Positions 8,536-17,703 of a stretch of 64,000 nt of DNA are shown piece after piece (the stretch's first letter is position 1; every line of letters starts with the position of its first letter). The position numbers were made by a program, and so were the translations under genes. Source of the DNA: Berkiella_A sp964633725 (GTDB lineage: Bacteria; Pseudomonadota; Gammaproteobacteria; Berkiellales; Berkiellaceae); the NCBI GenBank assembly GCA_964633725.1, contig CAZWHY010000014.1:1-64000 (forward strand). Reading direction: 5' to 3'. The notes beneath the pieces are model-generated. The model was not told the origin of the DNA. It made no database searches and worked only from the letters and a program-made list of their open reading frames with translations.

Positions 8536-8892
8536 TCACTTATTTTGTTTATACTTTTTACTGATTTCTTTAGCTCGCGCTAAGCGATTTTTTATACGAT
8601 TAACGTCTTGCTGTGGCGTCTGAATTCCTCGTTTAGATTTCTTTTGAAAAGCATCTAAAACATACACCCTTTCATCAATCTTAATAACATAAACTACTCT
8701 ATATGTATTCGTATCATAATTGGATACAATCTCATACACGCCATGCTCTCTAGATATCCTAAATTTTTTAGCAGAATCTGGTGTTTTTCCACCTCGCACT
8801 ACATGTAGAGAAAAAGCAATCTCATCTCTCACATCCTCTGGAAATTTCTTAAGATCCTTTTGGACGCTCCCAATCCAATATAAATCCTTCAT
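8536..8892 (-). CDS. RelE/HigB (Gp49-like) toxin
   Basis: The 118-residue protein opens 'MKDLYWIGSVQKDLKKFPEDV' and contains 'YRVVYVIKIDERVYVLDAFQKKS', the strand pattern of the phage-derived Gp49/HigB toxin family. Members are ribosome-dependent mRNA endonucleases. The C-terminal K/R-rich tail (about 85-118) fits RNA contact. It is the first gene of a two-gene operon with the XRE antitoxin. Whether this copy is active cannot be told from sequence. Confidence 0.85.
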   Translation of the reverse strand: MKDLYWIGSVQKDLKKFPEDVRDEIAFSLHVVRGGKTPDSAKKFRISREHGVYEIVSNYDTNTYRVVYVIKIDERVYVLDAFQKKSKRGIQTPQQDVNRIKNRLARAKEISKKYKQNK

Positions 8893-9171
8893 TAGTATCC
8901 TTGTCTTATATCATAGTATAGATCATTTTATGCTATATATGGCATATTTGCAAAAATTATATTGTTGTAGATACCCTCTTTTTAATGGACCTAACAACTA
9001 TCTTTGGTAGAGGGGGAGACTATGAGACGAATGATCTATAAGACATTGTTGGATCTGGCTTTGAAACCCATCCAGCCAAAGATGGCATGTATGCACTAGA
9101 AAAAATAAAAAATCTCAATGTGAATTTGTGCTATAATACCTCGCTTTGAGCAGTCAAGAAAAAAGGTTAGA
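8893..9171. other. intergenic stretch with gene remnant and promoter-like site
   Basis: The 279 bases hold no full gene. A 25-codon ORF (9022-9099) has an excellent ribosome binding site (GGGGGAG). In another frame 9045-9150 reads as a protein-like stretch ending in a stop, which suggests a decayed 3' end. A TATAAT at 9132-9137 could be the -10 box of the next gene, but no good -35 is visible. Confidence 0.35.
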
Positions 9172-10203
9172 TTGTCATATTGTATGAAAAATTCAGCGTT
9201 ATCGATTTGTAACGAATTGATTCAGCCGGGCGAGAAAGCAAATTTGGCGCTACAAATGCCTGACCTATACTCTTGCGCACCACTTTATATGCCCATAAAA
9301 GTTATTCATGGAAAAAACTCTGGCCCATGCATTTTGATTTTTTCTACCATTGATGGAAATGAAATGAATGGCTTAGAAATTGTAAACCGGCTAATAGAAT
9401 CTTTTGACGGTGATAGCATCAATGGTACAATTATCGCTGTTCCTGTCATGAATATTTATGGTTTAACCCACTTTCCCAAAGTGATGCCATCAGGCAGTGG
9501 TGGCTTATCTGAATGTTTTCCAGGAAAAATAGATGGTAGCTATGGTGAGCGAATCGCTTATATCTTTACACATGAGTTAATCAAAAAGGCCGATTACTGT
9601 ATAGAGCTTGATACCGGTGCACTAAATCATAATATATTGCCACAAGTATATTGTAACTTCGAAAACCAAAAAACCAAACAACTGGCCAAAATATTCCAAA
9701 CACCTGTTATTACGAACGTAAGCCTTGAAGGCAATAACTTTCGTCAAACAACAGAAAGCCTCAACATTCCACTACTCGTCTATCAAGCAGGCGAAGCCAT
9801 GCGGTTTGATGAAAATGCCATTACACTTGGCGTCAATGGCATTGTCAACATCATGCGATCCATTGATATGCTGCCCAAAGAAGAGCCAATAGCAGAATTC
9901 TCGCCTGTCTTTTCACAAGATGAAGGTTGGATTATTGCACACCGCGGTGGCATTTTACGAACATTTGTCGAACTAGGGCAAAGCATCAAAAAAGGTGAAA
10001 AATTAGGCACTATATCAGATCCATTTAGCGCTGACATTGGTGAACATGTCAAAGCCCCCCAAGATGGCTTGATCGTGGGTATCAATACAACCCCTTTAAT
10101 CCATGAGGGATTATCTATCTTTAAAATCGCTTCATTCATTGACTACTCAAGAGCCGAAGATGCCATCGAATCTTGGGAAGAACAACAAAACGAATCAAAC
10201 TAA
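9172..10203 (+). CDS. succinylglutamate desuccinylase/aspartoacylase-like protein with altered zinc site
   Basis: The 343-residue protein has the aspartoacylase/AstE fold signature: 'DGNEMNGLEIV' where the family has HGDE.NG, 'VPVMNIYG', 'FPGKIDGSYGERIA', and 'ELDTGALNH' where the family has DLHT. Family members are zinc amidohydrolases with His-x-x-Glu and a distant His as ligands. Here both His positions read Asp, so zinc binding or activity may be changed. The start is TTG 9172, with AAGG six bases upstream; ATG 9184 is an alternative. It is probably co-transcribed with the MFS gene six bases downstream, which may carry its substrate or product. Confidence 0.75.
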   Translation: MSYCMKNSALSICNELIQPGEKANLALQMPDLYSCAPLYMPIKVIHGKNSGPCILIFSTIDGNEMNGLEIVNRLIESFDGDSINGTIIAVPVMNIYGLTHFPKVMPSGSGGLSECFPGKIDGSYGERIAYIFTHELIKKADYCIELDTGALNHNILPQVYCNFENQKTKQLAKIFQTPVITNVSLEGNNFRQTTESLNIPLLVYQAGEAMRFDENAITLGVNGIVNIMRSIDMLPKEEPIAEFSPVFSQDEGWIIAHRGGILRTFVELGQSIKKGEKLGTISDPFSADIGEHVKAPQDGLIVGINTTPLIHEGLSIFKIASFIDYSRAEDAIESWEEQQNESN

Positions 10204-10209
10204 TACAAT

Positions 10210-11481
10210 ATGACAAATACTAAAATTTCCCCTATTGGCATCATGGTTTGGCTTGTGTGTGCAATATTTTTCACTTATGAATTCTTATTGAGAACGGTGC
10301 TGGGCACATTCCAACACCCTATTATGTATGATTTAAACTTAACACCATTTACCTTTGCTATTTTAAGTACTACAGCCTATATGGTTATCTATGGCGCCAT
10401 GCAAATGCCCGTTGGTCTTATTACAGATAGATTCGGGTTGAAAAAATCATTAACATTAGCAACGATTATTTGTAGTATTTCTGCTATTGCTTTTGCAATG
10501 ACCTATCAACTCAAGTCAGCGGTAGTCGCCAGAATGCTGATGGGGTTAGGTTCATCCTTTGGATTTGTTTGCTTGCTGGTCGCAGTCTATGATTGGATGC
10601 CGAAAAAACATTATGGGTTATTTATAGGGTTATCTCAATTTATCGGTACGATGGGACCTATGGTTGCCGCAGGCCCACTTAACAGCATGGCTTTAGATGG
10701 CAGTATAGATTGGCGCTCTGTTTTCCTAGGTCTTGGTGGCTTTGGTTGTTTCCTCACCATACTAATTATAGTTGTCGTAAAAAATAGTCAGGAAAATATT
10801 GGACAGTTTCGAGTGTTAACTCGACCGACCTCTATAAAATTGAATATCTATTCCATCCTAAAACAAAAACAAATTTGGGTTATTGCTTTTTACTCTGCTC
10901 TGGTTTATTTCACGCTGGAATATTTATCCGAAAATGAAGGCAAAATATTTCTTGAGTTAAACGGCTATAGTTCTGGATTTTCTTCATACATGATCACAGT
11001 AGGCTGGTTGGGCTATGCTATCGGCTGTCCTTTACTAGGGTTTATTTCTGATTTTTTGAGACGTAGAAAAATCATTATGGTTTCAGCAGCCTTATGCTGC
11101 CTTTTATCAATTATTGCGATTGTTTTATTCCCTGTAACAAAGACTATTTTAACCATCTCCTTTTTTACACTTGGCTTAGGTGCAGCGGGACAGAGCGTTG
11201 GTTTTGCCATTATGGCTGAGCAATGCAGTAAATTTTACTTGGCCGCTGGCTTAGGTTTTAATAATTGCATTATTGCCTTGCTGTCCTCTATTAATGCCCC
11301 TGTCGTGGGTTGGCTCTTAGACAGCCACAGCTATGGTGCGGTAAGTCCAGGCAAAGAAGATTATGTATTTGCCTTCTCATTTATCATTGCTTTAGTAGCG
11401 GCATCTTTATTTGCATCAATCTTTTTGATAAAAGAAACTTATTGCAGGCCTACTAAAGATTTTACCTTGGTAAAAGGCTAG
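10210..11481 (+). CDS. MFS transporter
   Basis: The 423-residue protein has about 12 hydrophobic segments and MFS signatures: 'DRFGLKKS' in the loop between helices 2 and 3, and 'GFISDFLRRRK' in the second half. It is an inner-membrane secondary transporter. The gene starts seven bases after the aspartoacylase-like gene ends, so the two form an operon, and the cargo may be an N-acyl amino acid or a related compound; that link is a guess from context. Similar MFS paralogues are numerous in Legionella and Coxiella. Confidence 0.85.
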   Translation: MTNTKISPIGIMVWLVCAIFFTYEFLLRTVLGTFQHPIMYDLNLTPFTFAILSTTAYMVIYGAMQMPVGLITDRFGLKKSLTLATIICSISAIAFAMTYQLKSAVVARMLMGLGSSFGFVCLLVAVYDWMPKKHYGLFIGLSQFIGTMGPMVAAGPLNSMALDGSIDWRSVFLGLGGFGCFLTILIIVVVKNSQENIGQFRVLTRPTSIKLNIYSILKQKQIWVIAFYSALVYFTLEYLSENEGKIFLELNGYSSGFSSYMITVGWLGYAIGCPLLGFISDFLRRRKIIMVSAALCCLLSIIAIVLFPVTKTILTISFFTLGLGAAGQSVGFAIMAEQCSKFYLAAGLGFNNCIIALLSSINAPVVGWLLDSHSYGAVSPGKEDYVFAFSFIIALVAASLFASIFLIKETYCRPTKDFTLVKG

Positions 11482-11501
11482 AATCTTAGAAATCCTAAAA
11501 A

Positions 11502-12155
11502 TTAAATATCTAAAAAAGTACTTTCAATATACGTTCTTAATGTCACTAATGTGCCATGGTAATAGTGGGATGCTTCTAATTTGATGAGTTGCATAGACGT
11601 ACTGGACTGTGACTGTTGGCGTGTAAACCAATCATAGACTTTTTCGGGAGGTACCACTTCATCTTGAGTGCCTTGTATGACAATCCAAGGGCAGGAAACC
11701 CCCAACACTTGCTCATAGGGTTGATGATGCACAGCAGGCGCAATAGTAAATAATTGCTGACATGGATGCTCTGTGGCACCACTGGCGGCAATAAAGGAGC
11801 CAAAAGAAAAACCTGCCAACCATAATTTTTGACCCGGCATAACAGATTGAGCCCAACGAATGACAGCTTTTAAATCTTCTACTTCTCCTACAGAATCACC
11901 AAATTCACCTTCGCTTTCTCCCACCCCACGATAATTAAAGCGGATTGTATTTAAACCTTTATTATTAAAAGCTCTGGCCGCAGTATGCACAACTTTATTA
12001 TGCATACTGCCTTGGTATAAAGGGTGAGGATGGCAGATAACCCCAAAGCCTTTAGGCTCTTCTACTGACTTGGCAGTACATTCAATTTTGCCCACATCGC
12101 CATCGATACTAAAAGGCTGTTCATCTTGGGGAAACAATGCTGGATTGTGATTCAC
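11502..12155 (-). CDS. alpha/beta hydrolase
   Basis: The 217-residue protein has the nucleophile elbow GFSFGS, an acid in 'IQGTQDEVVPP' and a late His in 'ASHYYHG', giving a complete Ser-Asp-His triad. The N-terminal 'CHPHPLYQGSMHNKVV' and 'FNYRGVGESEGEF' match a family of small bacterial serine hydrolases. The substrate is unknown. Its start overlaps the murA stop by four bases, so it is translationally coupled to murA. Confidence 0.85.
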   Translation of the reverse strand: MNHNPALFPQDEQPFSIDGDVGKIECTAKSVEEPKGFGVICHPHPLYQGSMHNKVVHTAARAFNNKGLNTIRFNYRGVGESEGEFGDSVGEVEDLKAVIRWAQSVMPGQKLWLAGFSFGSFIAASGATEHPCQQLFTIAPAVHHQPYEQVLGVSCPWIVIQGTQDEVVPPEKVYDWFTRQQSQSSTSMQLIKLEASHYYHGTLVTLRTYIESTFLDI

Positions 12156-13426
12156 GATTGTGCTGGAATGCGCTTTATATCAGCCCCTAATTGTGCCAAT
12201 TTTTCTTCTATGCGCTCATAGCCTCGATCAATATGATAAATTCTATCAACCACTGTCTGGCCTTGCGCAACTAATCCGGCTAGCACCAAGCTGGCAGAGG
12301 CTCTTAAATCGGTCGCCATCACGGGCGCGCCTTTTAAATTTTTAATCCCCGTTGCTCTGGCACAATTACCATTGATTTTAATATTAGCCCCCATTCTCCT
12401 GAGTTCTTGCGCATGCATAAAGCGATTCTCAAATACTGTTTCTGTCACATCGGCTTTGCCTTCTGCGATAGTATTCATAGCCAAAAATTGCGCTTGCATA
12501 TCGGTCGGAAACCCTGGGTACGGCTCTGTGACAATACTGACAGCTTTAGGTCGATTACCTTGCATATCCAGGGTAATCCAATCTTCATCATATGTAATAT
12601 ACGCGCCTGTTTCACTGAGTTTTTCTAGAACGGTCGTTAATATTTCAAAAGATGTATTTTTAGTGGTAACTTTGCCTTGTGTCATAGCGGCCGCGACCAA
12701 ATAAGTGCCTGTTTCTACTCTATCTGGCAGTATCTTATATTGTCCGCCCTTTAATGCGTCCACGCCATCTATTGTAATCGTACTCGTGCCAAATCCAGAA
12801 ATTTGTGCGCCTAATGTATTTAAAAATTTAGCCAAATCGGATATTTCCGGCTCTCTGGCAGCATTTTTTAAAATAGTCGTGCCTTTGGCCAATACCGCCG
12901 CCATCATGAGATTTTCTGTTCCGGTCACAGAGACGACATCAAATGTAATTTCTGCCCCCTTAAGGCGACCTTGCACGCTGGCTTCTATATATCCACCTTC
13001 TACTGTAATATCCGCGCCCATTTTGCGCAAGCCATGTACATGAAAATCAACAGGCCGCGAACCAATGGCACAACCACCGGGAAGTGATACTTTGGCTTTG
13101 CCATACTTTGTTAGCAGTGGGCCTAACACCAATATAGATGCTCGCATGGTGCGAACTAGCTCGTAAGGCGCGCAATATGTATTAACTTGGCTAGCATTCA
13201 CTTCTATTTCTAGATTTTCTTGCACCGTTAAATTGACACCCATCTGCCCCAGAAGCGACATTGTGGTTGTCACATCGTTCAGGTGTGGAACATTGCTAAT
13301 ACTGACAGATTGGTCTGTTAACAAACATGCCATCAATATTGGTAAAACACTATTTTTTGCGCCTGAAATTTTAACTTCGCCGAACAAAGGATTGCCACCG
13401 CGAATTAAATGCTTGTCCATTTGCAT
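12152..13426 (-). CDS. murA: UDP-N-acetylglucosamine 1-carboxyvinyltransferase
   Basis: MurA transfers enolpyruvate from PEP to UDP-GlcNAc, the committed step of peptidoglycan synthesis. The 424-residue protein has 'GAKNSVLPILMA' at the N-terminus and the active-site Cys in 'LPGGCAIGSRPVD', the target of fosfomycin; Cys is present, so sensitivity is expected. The ATG at 13426 follows GGGAAGG at good spacing. In E. coli murA lies next to ibaG and mlaB. Here ibaG is absent and a membrane-protein gene occupies the gap. Confidence 0.97.
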   Translation of the reverse strand: MQMDKHLIRGGNPLFGEVKISGAKNSVLPILMACLLTDQSVSISNVPHLNDVTTTMSLLGQMGVNLTVQENLEIEVNASQVNTYCAPYELVRTMRASILVLGPLLTKYGKAKVSLPGGCAIGSRPVDFHVHGLRKMGADITVEGGYIEASVQGRLKGAEITFDVVSVTGTENLMMAAVLAKGTTILKNAAREPEISDLAKFLNTLGAQISGFGTSTITIDGVDALKGGQYKILPDRVETGTYLVAAAMTQGKVTTKNTSFEILTTVLEKLSETGAYITYDEDWITLDMQGNRPKAVSIVTEPYPGFPTDMQAQFLAMNTIAEGKADVTETVFENRFMHAQELRRMGANIKINGNCARATGIKNLKGAPVMATDLRASASLVLAGLVAQGQTVVDRIYHIDRGYERIEEKLAQLGADIKRIPAQS

Positions 13427-13662
13427 CTAGATAACCTTCCCTTTTAACGTGAAATCTTGAATTTGAAAACGCAAAGTGTTTTCCTCATTGTATATTCTAG
13501 TTATAGATTGTTATAGTTATTTAATTAAACAAATAATTAAAGCCATATTTCATGAGTTCATAAAAATATCCCAGAATTATATCACAAAGCATGAATAAAC
13601 TTGAAAAGCACTGGGCTCAAGAAAAAATAAAGTAATCTCACATACAGTTGTTAGTAAACAAG

Positions 13663-15480
13663 CTATTTTTTTAGTTTTGCAATATCTAATTTGTAAGTAA
13701 CAAAATCAAATCGATTTGGTGAGTCTGCTACCACTTCAAATGCGAAAGGATATTTTTGGACGACTTGCTTGAGAATGCCAGAAGCAGGTCCATCAATAAT
13801 GGCATCACTGACGACAAAAACATAATCTGGCTGATTCCGCAAAAAATCATCCACTAAATTATCTTCTGTATAATGTGAATAATTTGAATAGTCAGGTGAA
13901 TACAGCTGATTACGTGTATAAAACAATCCATATAAATAACGGCTCGGCACCCATAACGTTACTTCAGGTTTTTGATAGATATTTTTATAAATCCAGTCCG
14001 AGTCCTGTCCAAAATAGCGTGATAAACTAAGACGACCACCATCGTAAAAACTTATATTTTTTTGCTCTATATAAGCAATTTTATACCACACAAAAGCACT
14101 GACACTAATGCTTACAATAGCAAAACTATAAGATAGTGCATGCTGATATTTCTTCAAATAATATGACAGCTTATCAAGCTTAGAGCTGGATAATACTTTA
14201 AATACAGAAAATTTCGTTGCAACAATCATAAACCAAGCTAGAGCAATCAAATGCTGCCCCAGTCTTAATTGATATGCCCCTAAAATAAACCATAATAAAA
14301 GACTCGGTAGAAAAAATAACCACCAGACTTTAGAAAAATACGCATGCTTGCGACAGCTTACGTACGATAGTATAAACAAAGCCAATAACATCGGTTTTTG
14401 TAGTAAATAGGTCTGAGCTGAATGCCAAAATTGAGCGATGACATTTCTGCCCTCAAAAGACAGTATCATCACACCTTGATTTTGATGGAACGTTGCGCCT
14501 TCCCCCAAAAACCACCAAACAATAATCCCCAATAAAATAATAATATTAGTGACAACAACACTTCGAAAAATATAGCTGGCAGCTCTATACTGCCATAATG
14601 AACTCAACGTTATTAGAGTCAACCCAATAACCCAGAGCAGTGCAGGTTGTTTCGCTAAAAAGGCACAGGTCCCTAACATAATACTCAGCGATAAATAAAA
14701 TAATGCATTGCGCTCATTTTTGAGTGTTGAATGCCTCTGACAAACTTGCATCCAACGATAAAAATGCCATAAGGCCCATATAGATAGAACTAGCCCACAA
14801 CTCATCAAGGGATCGGCGTAACCATCATCAAAGAACAAGCTCAAGTCACAGACAAATAAAACAAGTATTAATCCTATGATATAAAATAATAGGCTGCGCA
14901 TATTTTTAAGCGTCACAACAGAACAGGCAATGGTAATCAACATACTCAAAGAAAATAAAATCAACGTACCTTTGACAGGCAGTTGAAGTTGTAGATTTCC
15001 CAATAATTGATAACAATAGCTTAATAACTTGGGCAACAATTGGGGATATGCGGCGCCAGTGTGAGAGAAATCGATGGGCAGAGAAAGAAAATGCTGAATC
15101 GCCCAAAAATTCCAGCTATATATTTCATCTCCCCTATTAAAGCTATGGGTAGATAACCTCATAAAAAATGGCAACAATAACAAAATATGAAATAAATATA
15201 TCTTGATATAGGTGAGTGACCATAGATTAGGGTATTTAATAATAGCTTGCCTGACTCTAATACCGACTACACACGCTAACAGTAAAGAAATAACTGTAAC
15301 CGTGTTGGTTTGATAAATATTGAGTGCTTGCAGACTTGAAACAAGAAAAAAAATTATTCCAGAACTGATGATAGGCAACAAAGCCGCCAATTTGGGTTGT
15401 AAAATCCAACGGGGAAATATAGCCAAAGCTGGCAATAAATAAACAAATACAAGTAATAATAAACTGTATATGACAAACAT
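13663..15480 (-). CDS. polytopic membrane protein, possible GT-C-type glycosyltransferase
   Basis: The 605-residue protein has about 12 hydrophobic segments over residues 1-480 and a soluble C-terminal domain of about 120 residues. An early extracytoplasmic loop holds 'NRGDEIYSWNFWA', and a later one holds 'FFDDGYADPL'. Acidic residues in the first loops of a polytopic protein are typical of GT-C glycosyltransferases using lipid-linked sugars. The family could not be named. It lies 10 bases downstream of mlaB in the same direction, so it may be the last gene of the mla operon. A role in lipid or LPS glycosylation is a guess. Confidence 0.6.
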   Translation of the reverse strand: MFVIYSLLLLVFVYLLPALAIFPRWILQPKLAALLPIISSGIIFFLVSSLQALNIYQTNTVTVISLLLACVVGIRVRQAIIKYPNLWSLTYIKIYLFHILLLLPFFMRLSTHSFNRGDEIYSWNFWAIQHFLSLPIDFSHTGAAYPQLLPKLLSYCYQLLGNLQLQLPVKGTLILFSLSMLITIACSVVTLKNMRSLLFYIIGLILVLFVCDLSLFFDDGYADPLMSCGLVLSIWALWHFYRWMQVCQRHSTLKNERNALFYLSLSIMLGTCAFLAKQPALLWVIGLTLITLSSLWQYRAASYIFRSVVVTNIIILLGIIVWWFLGEGATFHQNQGVMILSFEGRNVIAQFWHSAQTYLLQKPMLLALFILSYVSCRKHAYFSKVWWLFFLPSLLLWFILGAYQLRLGQHLIALAWFMIVATKFSVFKVLSSSKLDKLSYYLKKYQHALSYSFAIVSISVSAFVWYKIAYIEQKNISFYDGGRLSLSRYFGQDSDWIYKNIYQKPEVTLWVPSRYLYGLFYTRNQLYSPDYSNYSHYTEDNLVDDFLRNQPDYVFVVSDAIIDGPASGILKQVVQKYPFAFEVVADSPNRFDFVTYKLDIAKLKK

Positions 15481-15489
15481 TTTATACTT

Positions 15490-15789
15490 TTATTTTTCTA
15501 AGGTAATTAACTCATCAATCCCACTGACCCGACCTAGATCTATCATTTGCTTAGGGACTTGAGAAAAAACAATCTGGGAGCGTTTTAATTTTGCCTCTCT
15601 TAATATCGCAATGAGAAAAGCCAGGCTTGCGCTATCGCAAGCCCCCACCTTTTTCAAATTGACCGTCACTGTACCATCATACGTAATCAAAGATTTTATA
15701 TGATCTAATAATGGTTCGATCGTACGAATAGTCAGATCACCCTCAACCATTATTGCTTTATCTTTTTGATAAACCTTTGCATTGCTCAT
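15490..15789 (-). CDS. mlaB: STAS-domain protein of the Mla transporter
   Basis: The 99-residue STAS protein has 'VNLKKVGACDSASLAFLIAILREAK', with the D-S pair typical of MlaB. It binds the ATPase MlaF and is needed for assembly and activity of the MlaFEDB phospholipid transporter in the inner membrane. It is the fifth gene of mlaFEDCB, one base after mlaC. Confidence 0.9.
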   Translation of the reverse strand: MSNAKVYQKDKAIMVEGDLTIRTIEPLLDHIKSLITYDGTVTVNLKKVGACDSASLAFLIAILREAKLKRSQIVFSQVPKQMIDLGRVSGIDELITLEK

Positions 15790-15790
15790 A

Positions 15791-16411
15791 TTAGTTTTTG
15801 ATGGATTTTTTGTTGTGTTCTTGTAATTTTGCTGTCACTTTATCCATACCGGTTCTTTCAAGTTCCTGTAAAAATTGAGATCTAAAACCCTTTAATAAGC
15901 TGACACCCTCTATACTAATATCATAAACCTTCCAACGATCACTTCTAGCAACCAGCCTATAGGTTAGCTTTATAGATTCCTTGCCTGGCTCACGAATTAA
16001 ACTAGAAACCAATACTCTTTTTTTGCCTTCTAAGTCGCCACGCAATGGCAAATATTCTACTTTTTGATTTTTATATTCCAATAAGGTTGCACCATAAGTG
16101 CGTATTAGCAGATCTCTAAACTCACTAGTAAACCGAGCCCTCTGAGACGGGGTCGCTTTACGCCATGCATTACGGCCAGCCACCCACTTAGCCATCGAGC
16201 CAGAATCCATATAAGGGGCTAATATTTTATCAATGATCTCCACAACACGATTAGGATCTTTCTTTAAAATCTTATCATTCTTTTTAAGCTCATTAATCAT
16301 ATCTGTGGTAATACGCTCGAGCATCACTTCAGGTCTTTCAACCGCAGCAATACACGTTTGCCAACAAAAGATAAACAATAAGAAAACCATACTTACTTTT
16401 TTAGTGATCAT
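15791..16411 (-). CDS. mlaC: periplasmic phospholipid-binding protein MlaC
   Basis: MlaC shuttles phospholipids between the outer-membrane MlaA complex and MlaD. The 206-residue protein begins with a signal peptide (MITKKVSMVFLLFIFCWQ, cleavage near CIAA-VE) and has the family blocks 'WRKATPSQRARFTSEFRDLLIRTY' and 'WKVYDISIEGVSL'. ATG 16411 is preferred over the longer reading from 16438 because GGAG lies nine bases upstream and the signal peptide then starts correctly. The start overlaps no more than the tail of mlaD. Confidence 0.93.
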   Translation of the reverse strand: MITKKVSMVFLLFIFCWQTCIAAVERPEVMLERITTDMINELKKNDKILKKDPNRVVEIIDKILAPYMDSGSMAKWVAGRNAWRKATPSQRARFTSEFRDLLIRTYGATLLEYKNQKVEYLPLRGDLEGKKRVLVSSLIREPGKESIKLTYRLVARSDRWKVYDISIEGVSLLKGFRSQFLQELERTGMDKVTAKLQEHNKKSIKN

Positions 16412-16421
16412 ACATAATCTC

Positions 16422-16916
16422 CTACTCATCAACATCATCTTCTAAGTTTAAACCACTAGCCTTAGAAGAAAAGAACTTACTGATCAAATCCTCAAGTACT
16501 AATGCTTGATTGGTATTACCTACTTCAATGACTGAGCCATCCACCAATACATCATCTTCCACTCCTGGTGACAACCCTAAATAATTGTCTCCCAATAAGC
16601 CAGCGGTCATGATGCTCGCTTGAGAGTCTTCTGGAATATTGTTGAACTGTTGTTCAATTATCATATGGACTTTGGCATAGAAGCTATTTTTATCAAACTC
16701 AATACTTAAAACTCGCCCTATCGCCACACCAGCCATAGACACTTTGGCTCGAGGTTTTAGTCCCCCAACATTAGTGAATTCTGCTGTGATTTTATAACCT
16801 TCTTTAGATTCATAAATATCACTTAAACCACTTACTTTCACCGCCAACATTAATAACGCTAACATACCGAGCAAAACAAATATCCCGACGGCAATTTCAA
16901 CCGTTCTCTTATGCAT
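16422..16916 (-). CDS. mlaD: MCE-domain lipid-transport protein MlaD
   Basis: The 164-residue protein has one N-terminal membrane anchor (about residues 7-28) and one MCE domain (about 39-117) with 'FTNVGGLKPRAKVSMAGVAIGRV' and 'GLLGDNYLGLSPG'. MlaD forms a hexameric ring with a lipid channel on the periplasmic side of MlaFEDB. The short acidic tail after residue 150 ends DDVDE. The ATG abuts mlaE, as usual in the operon. Confidence 0.95.
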   Translation of the reverse strand: MHKRTVEIAVGIFVLLGMLALLMLAVKVSGLSDIYESKEGYKITAEFTNVGGLKPRAKVSMAGVAIGRVLSIEFDKNSFYAKVHMIIEQQFNNIPEDSQASIMTAGLLGDNYLGLSPGVEDDVLVDGSVIEVGNTNQALVLEDLISKFFSSKASGLNLEDDVDE

Positions 16917-17701
16917 TAGCGCAATCCTCCAAACATAACTGCGGTTAAAAAGAAATCTAAACTTAATATCGCCAAAGAAGAATACACCACTGTATTTGTT
17001 GTGGCTCGTCCTATCCCTTCAGAGGTCGGCATGCATTGAAACCCTTGATAAACGGCTATCCAAGTAATAACACTCCCAAAAACAATACTTTTAATTATGC
17101 CATTTAATACATCATCGTAAAAATCAACAGCCGTTCTCATGTTAGCCCAAAAGGCACCATAATCCACCCCTAACCATTCAACACCAACCATATATCCACC
17201 ATATATAGCAACCGCTGTGAAAATTAAAGCTAATAAAGGCATGGAAATTTGCCCAGCCCAAAAACGAGGCGCAATAATACGACGCATAGGATCAACCGCT
17301 AACATCTCCATGCTGGATAACTGCTCTGTGGCTTTCATTAAGCCTATCTCTGCAGTCAAAGCGGATCCGGCTCGTCCAGCGAATAATAAGCCCGCAACCA
17401 CAGGACCCAGCTCACGAACCAAACTCAAGGCAATCAACTGGCCTAATGCTTGCTCAGCGCCAAATTTCACTAAAATTGTATAGCCCTGCAAACTCAAAAC
17501 CATTCCAATGAATAAGCCAGAAACACAGATAATTAGTAACGACATCACACCAACAGAATAAAGCTGTGGTATTAATAACTTAAAACTCTTCCAAGATTGA
17601 GGACGCCCCAAAATAATCCTAAACAAGAAAATAGCGGTATTACCGATATTCTGACAAGTTTCAAGTGAAGATCGTCCCAATTTCTGCAATTGCCGTAACA
17701 A
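16916..17701 (-). CDS. mlaE: lipid asymmetry ABC transporter permease MlaE
   Basis: The 261-residue integral membrane permease has the MlaE family blocks 'FIGMVLSLQGYTILVKFGAEQALG', 'ELGPVVAGLLFAGRAGSALTAEIG' and 'MKATEQLSSMEMLAVDPMRRI'. Five to six hydrophobic segments follow an N-terminal amphipathic stretch. It forms the membrane channel of MlaFEDB. The mlaE and mlaD ends overlap by one base, and mlaF lies two bases upstream. Confidence 0.96.
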   Translation of the reverse strand: MLRQLQKLGRSSLETCQNIGNTAIFLFRIILGRPQSWKSFKLLIPQLYSVGVMSLLIICVSGLFIGMVLSLQGYTILVKFGAEQALGQLIALSLVRELGPVVAGLLFAGRAGSALTAEIGLMKATEQLSSMEMLAVDPMRRIIAPRFWAGQISMPLLALIFTAVAIYGGYMVGVEWLGVDYGAFWANMRTAVDFYDDVLNGIIKSIVFGSVITWIAVYQGFQCMPTSEGIGRATTNTVVYSSLAILSLDFFLTAVMFGGLR

Positions 17702-17703
17702 AA

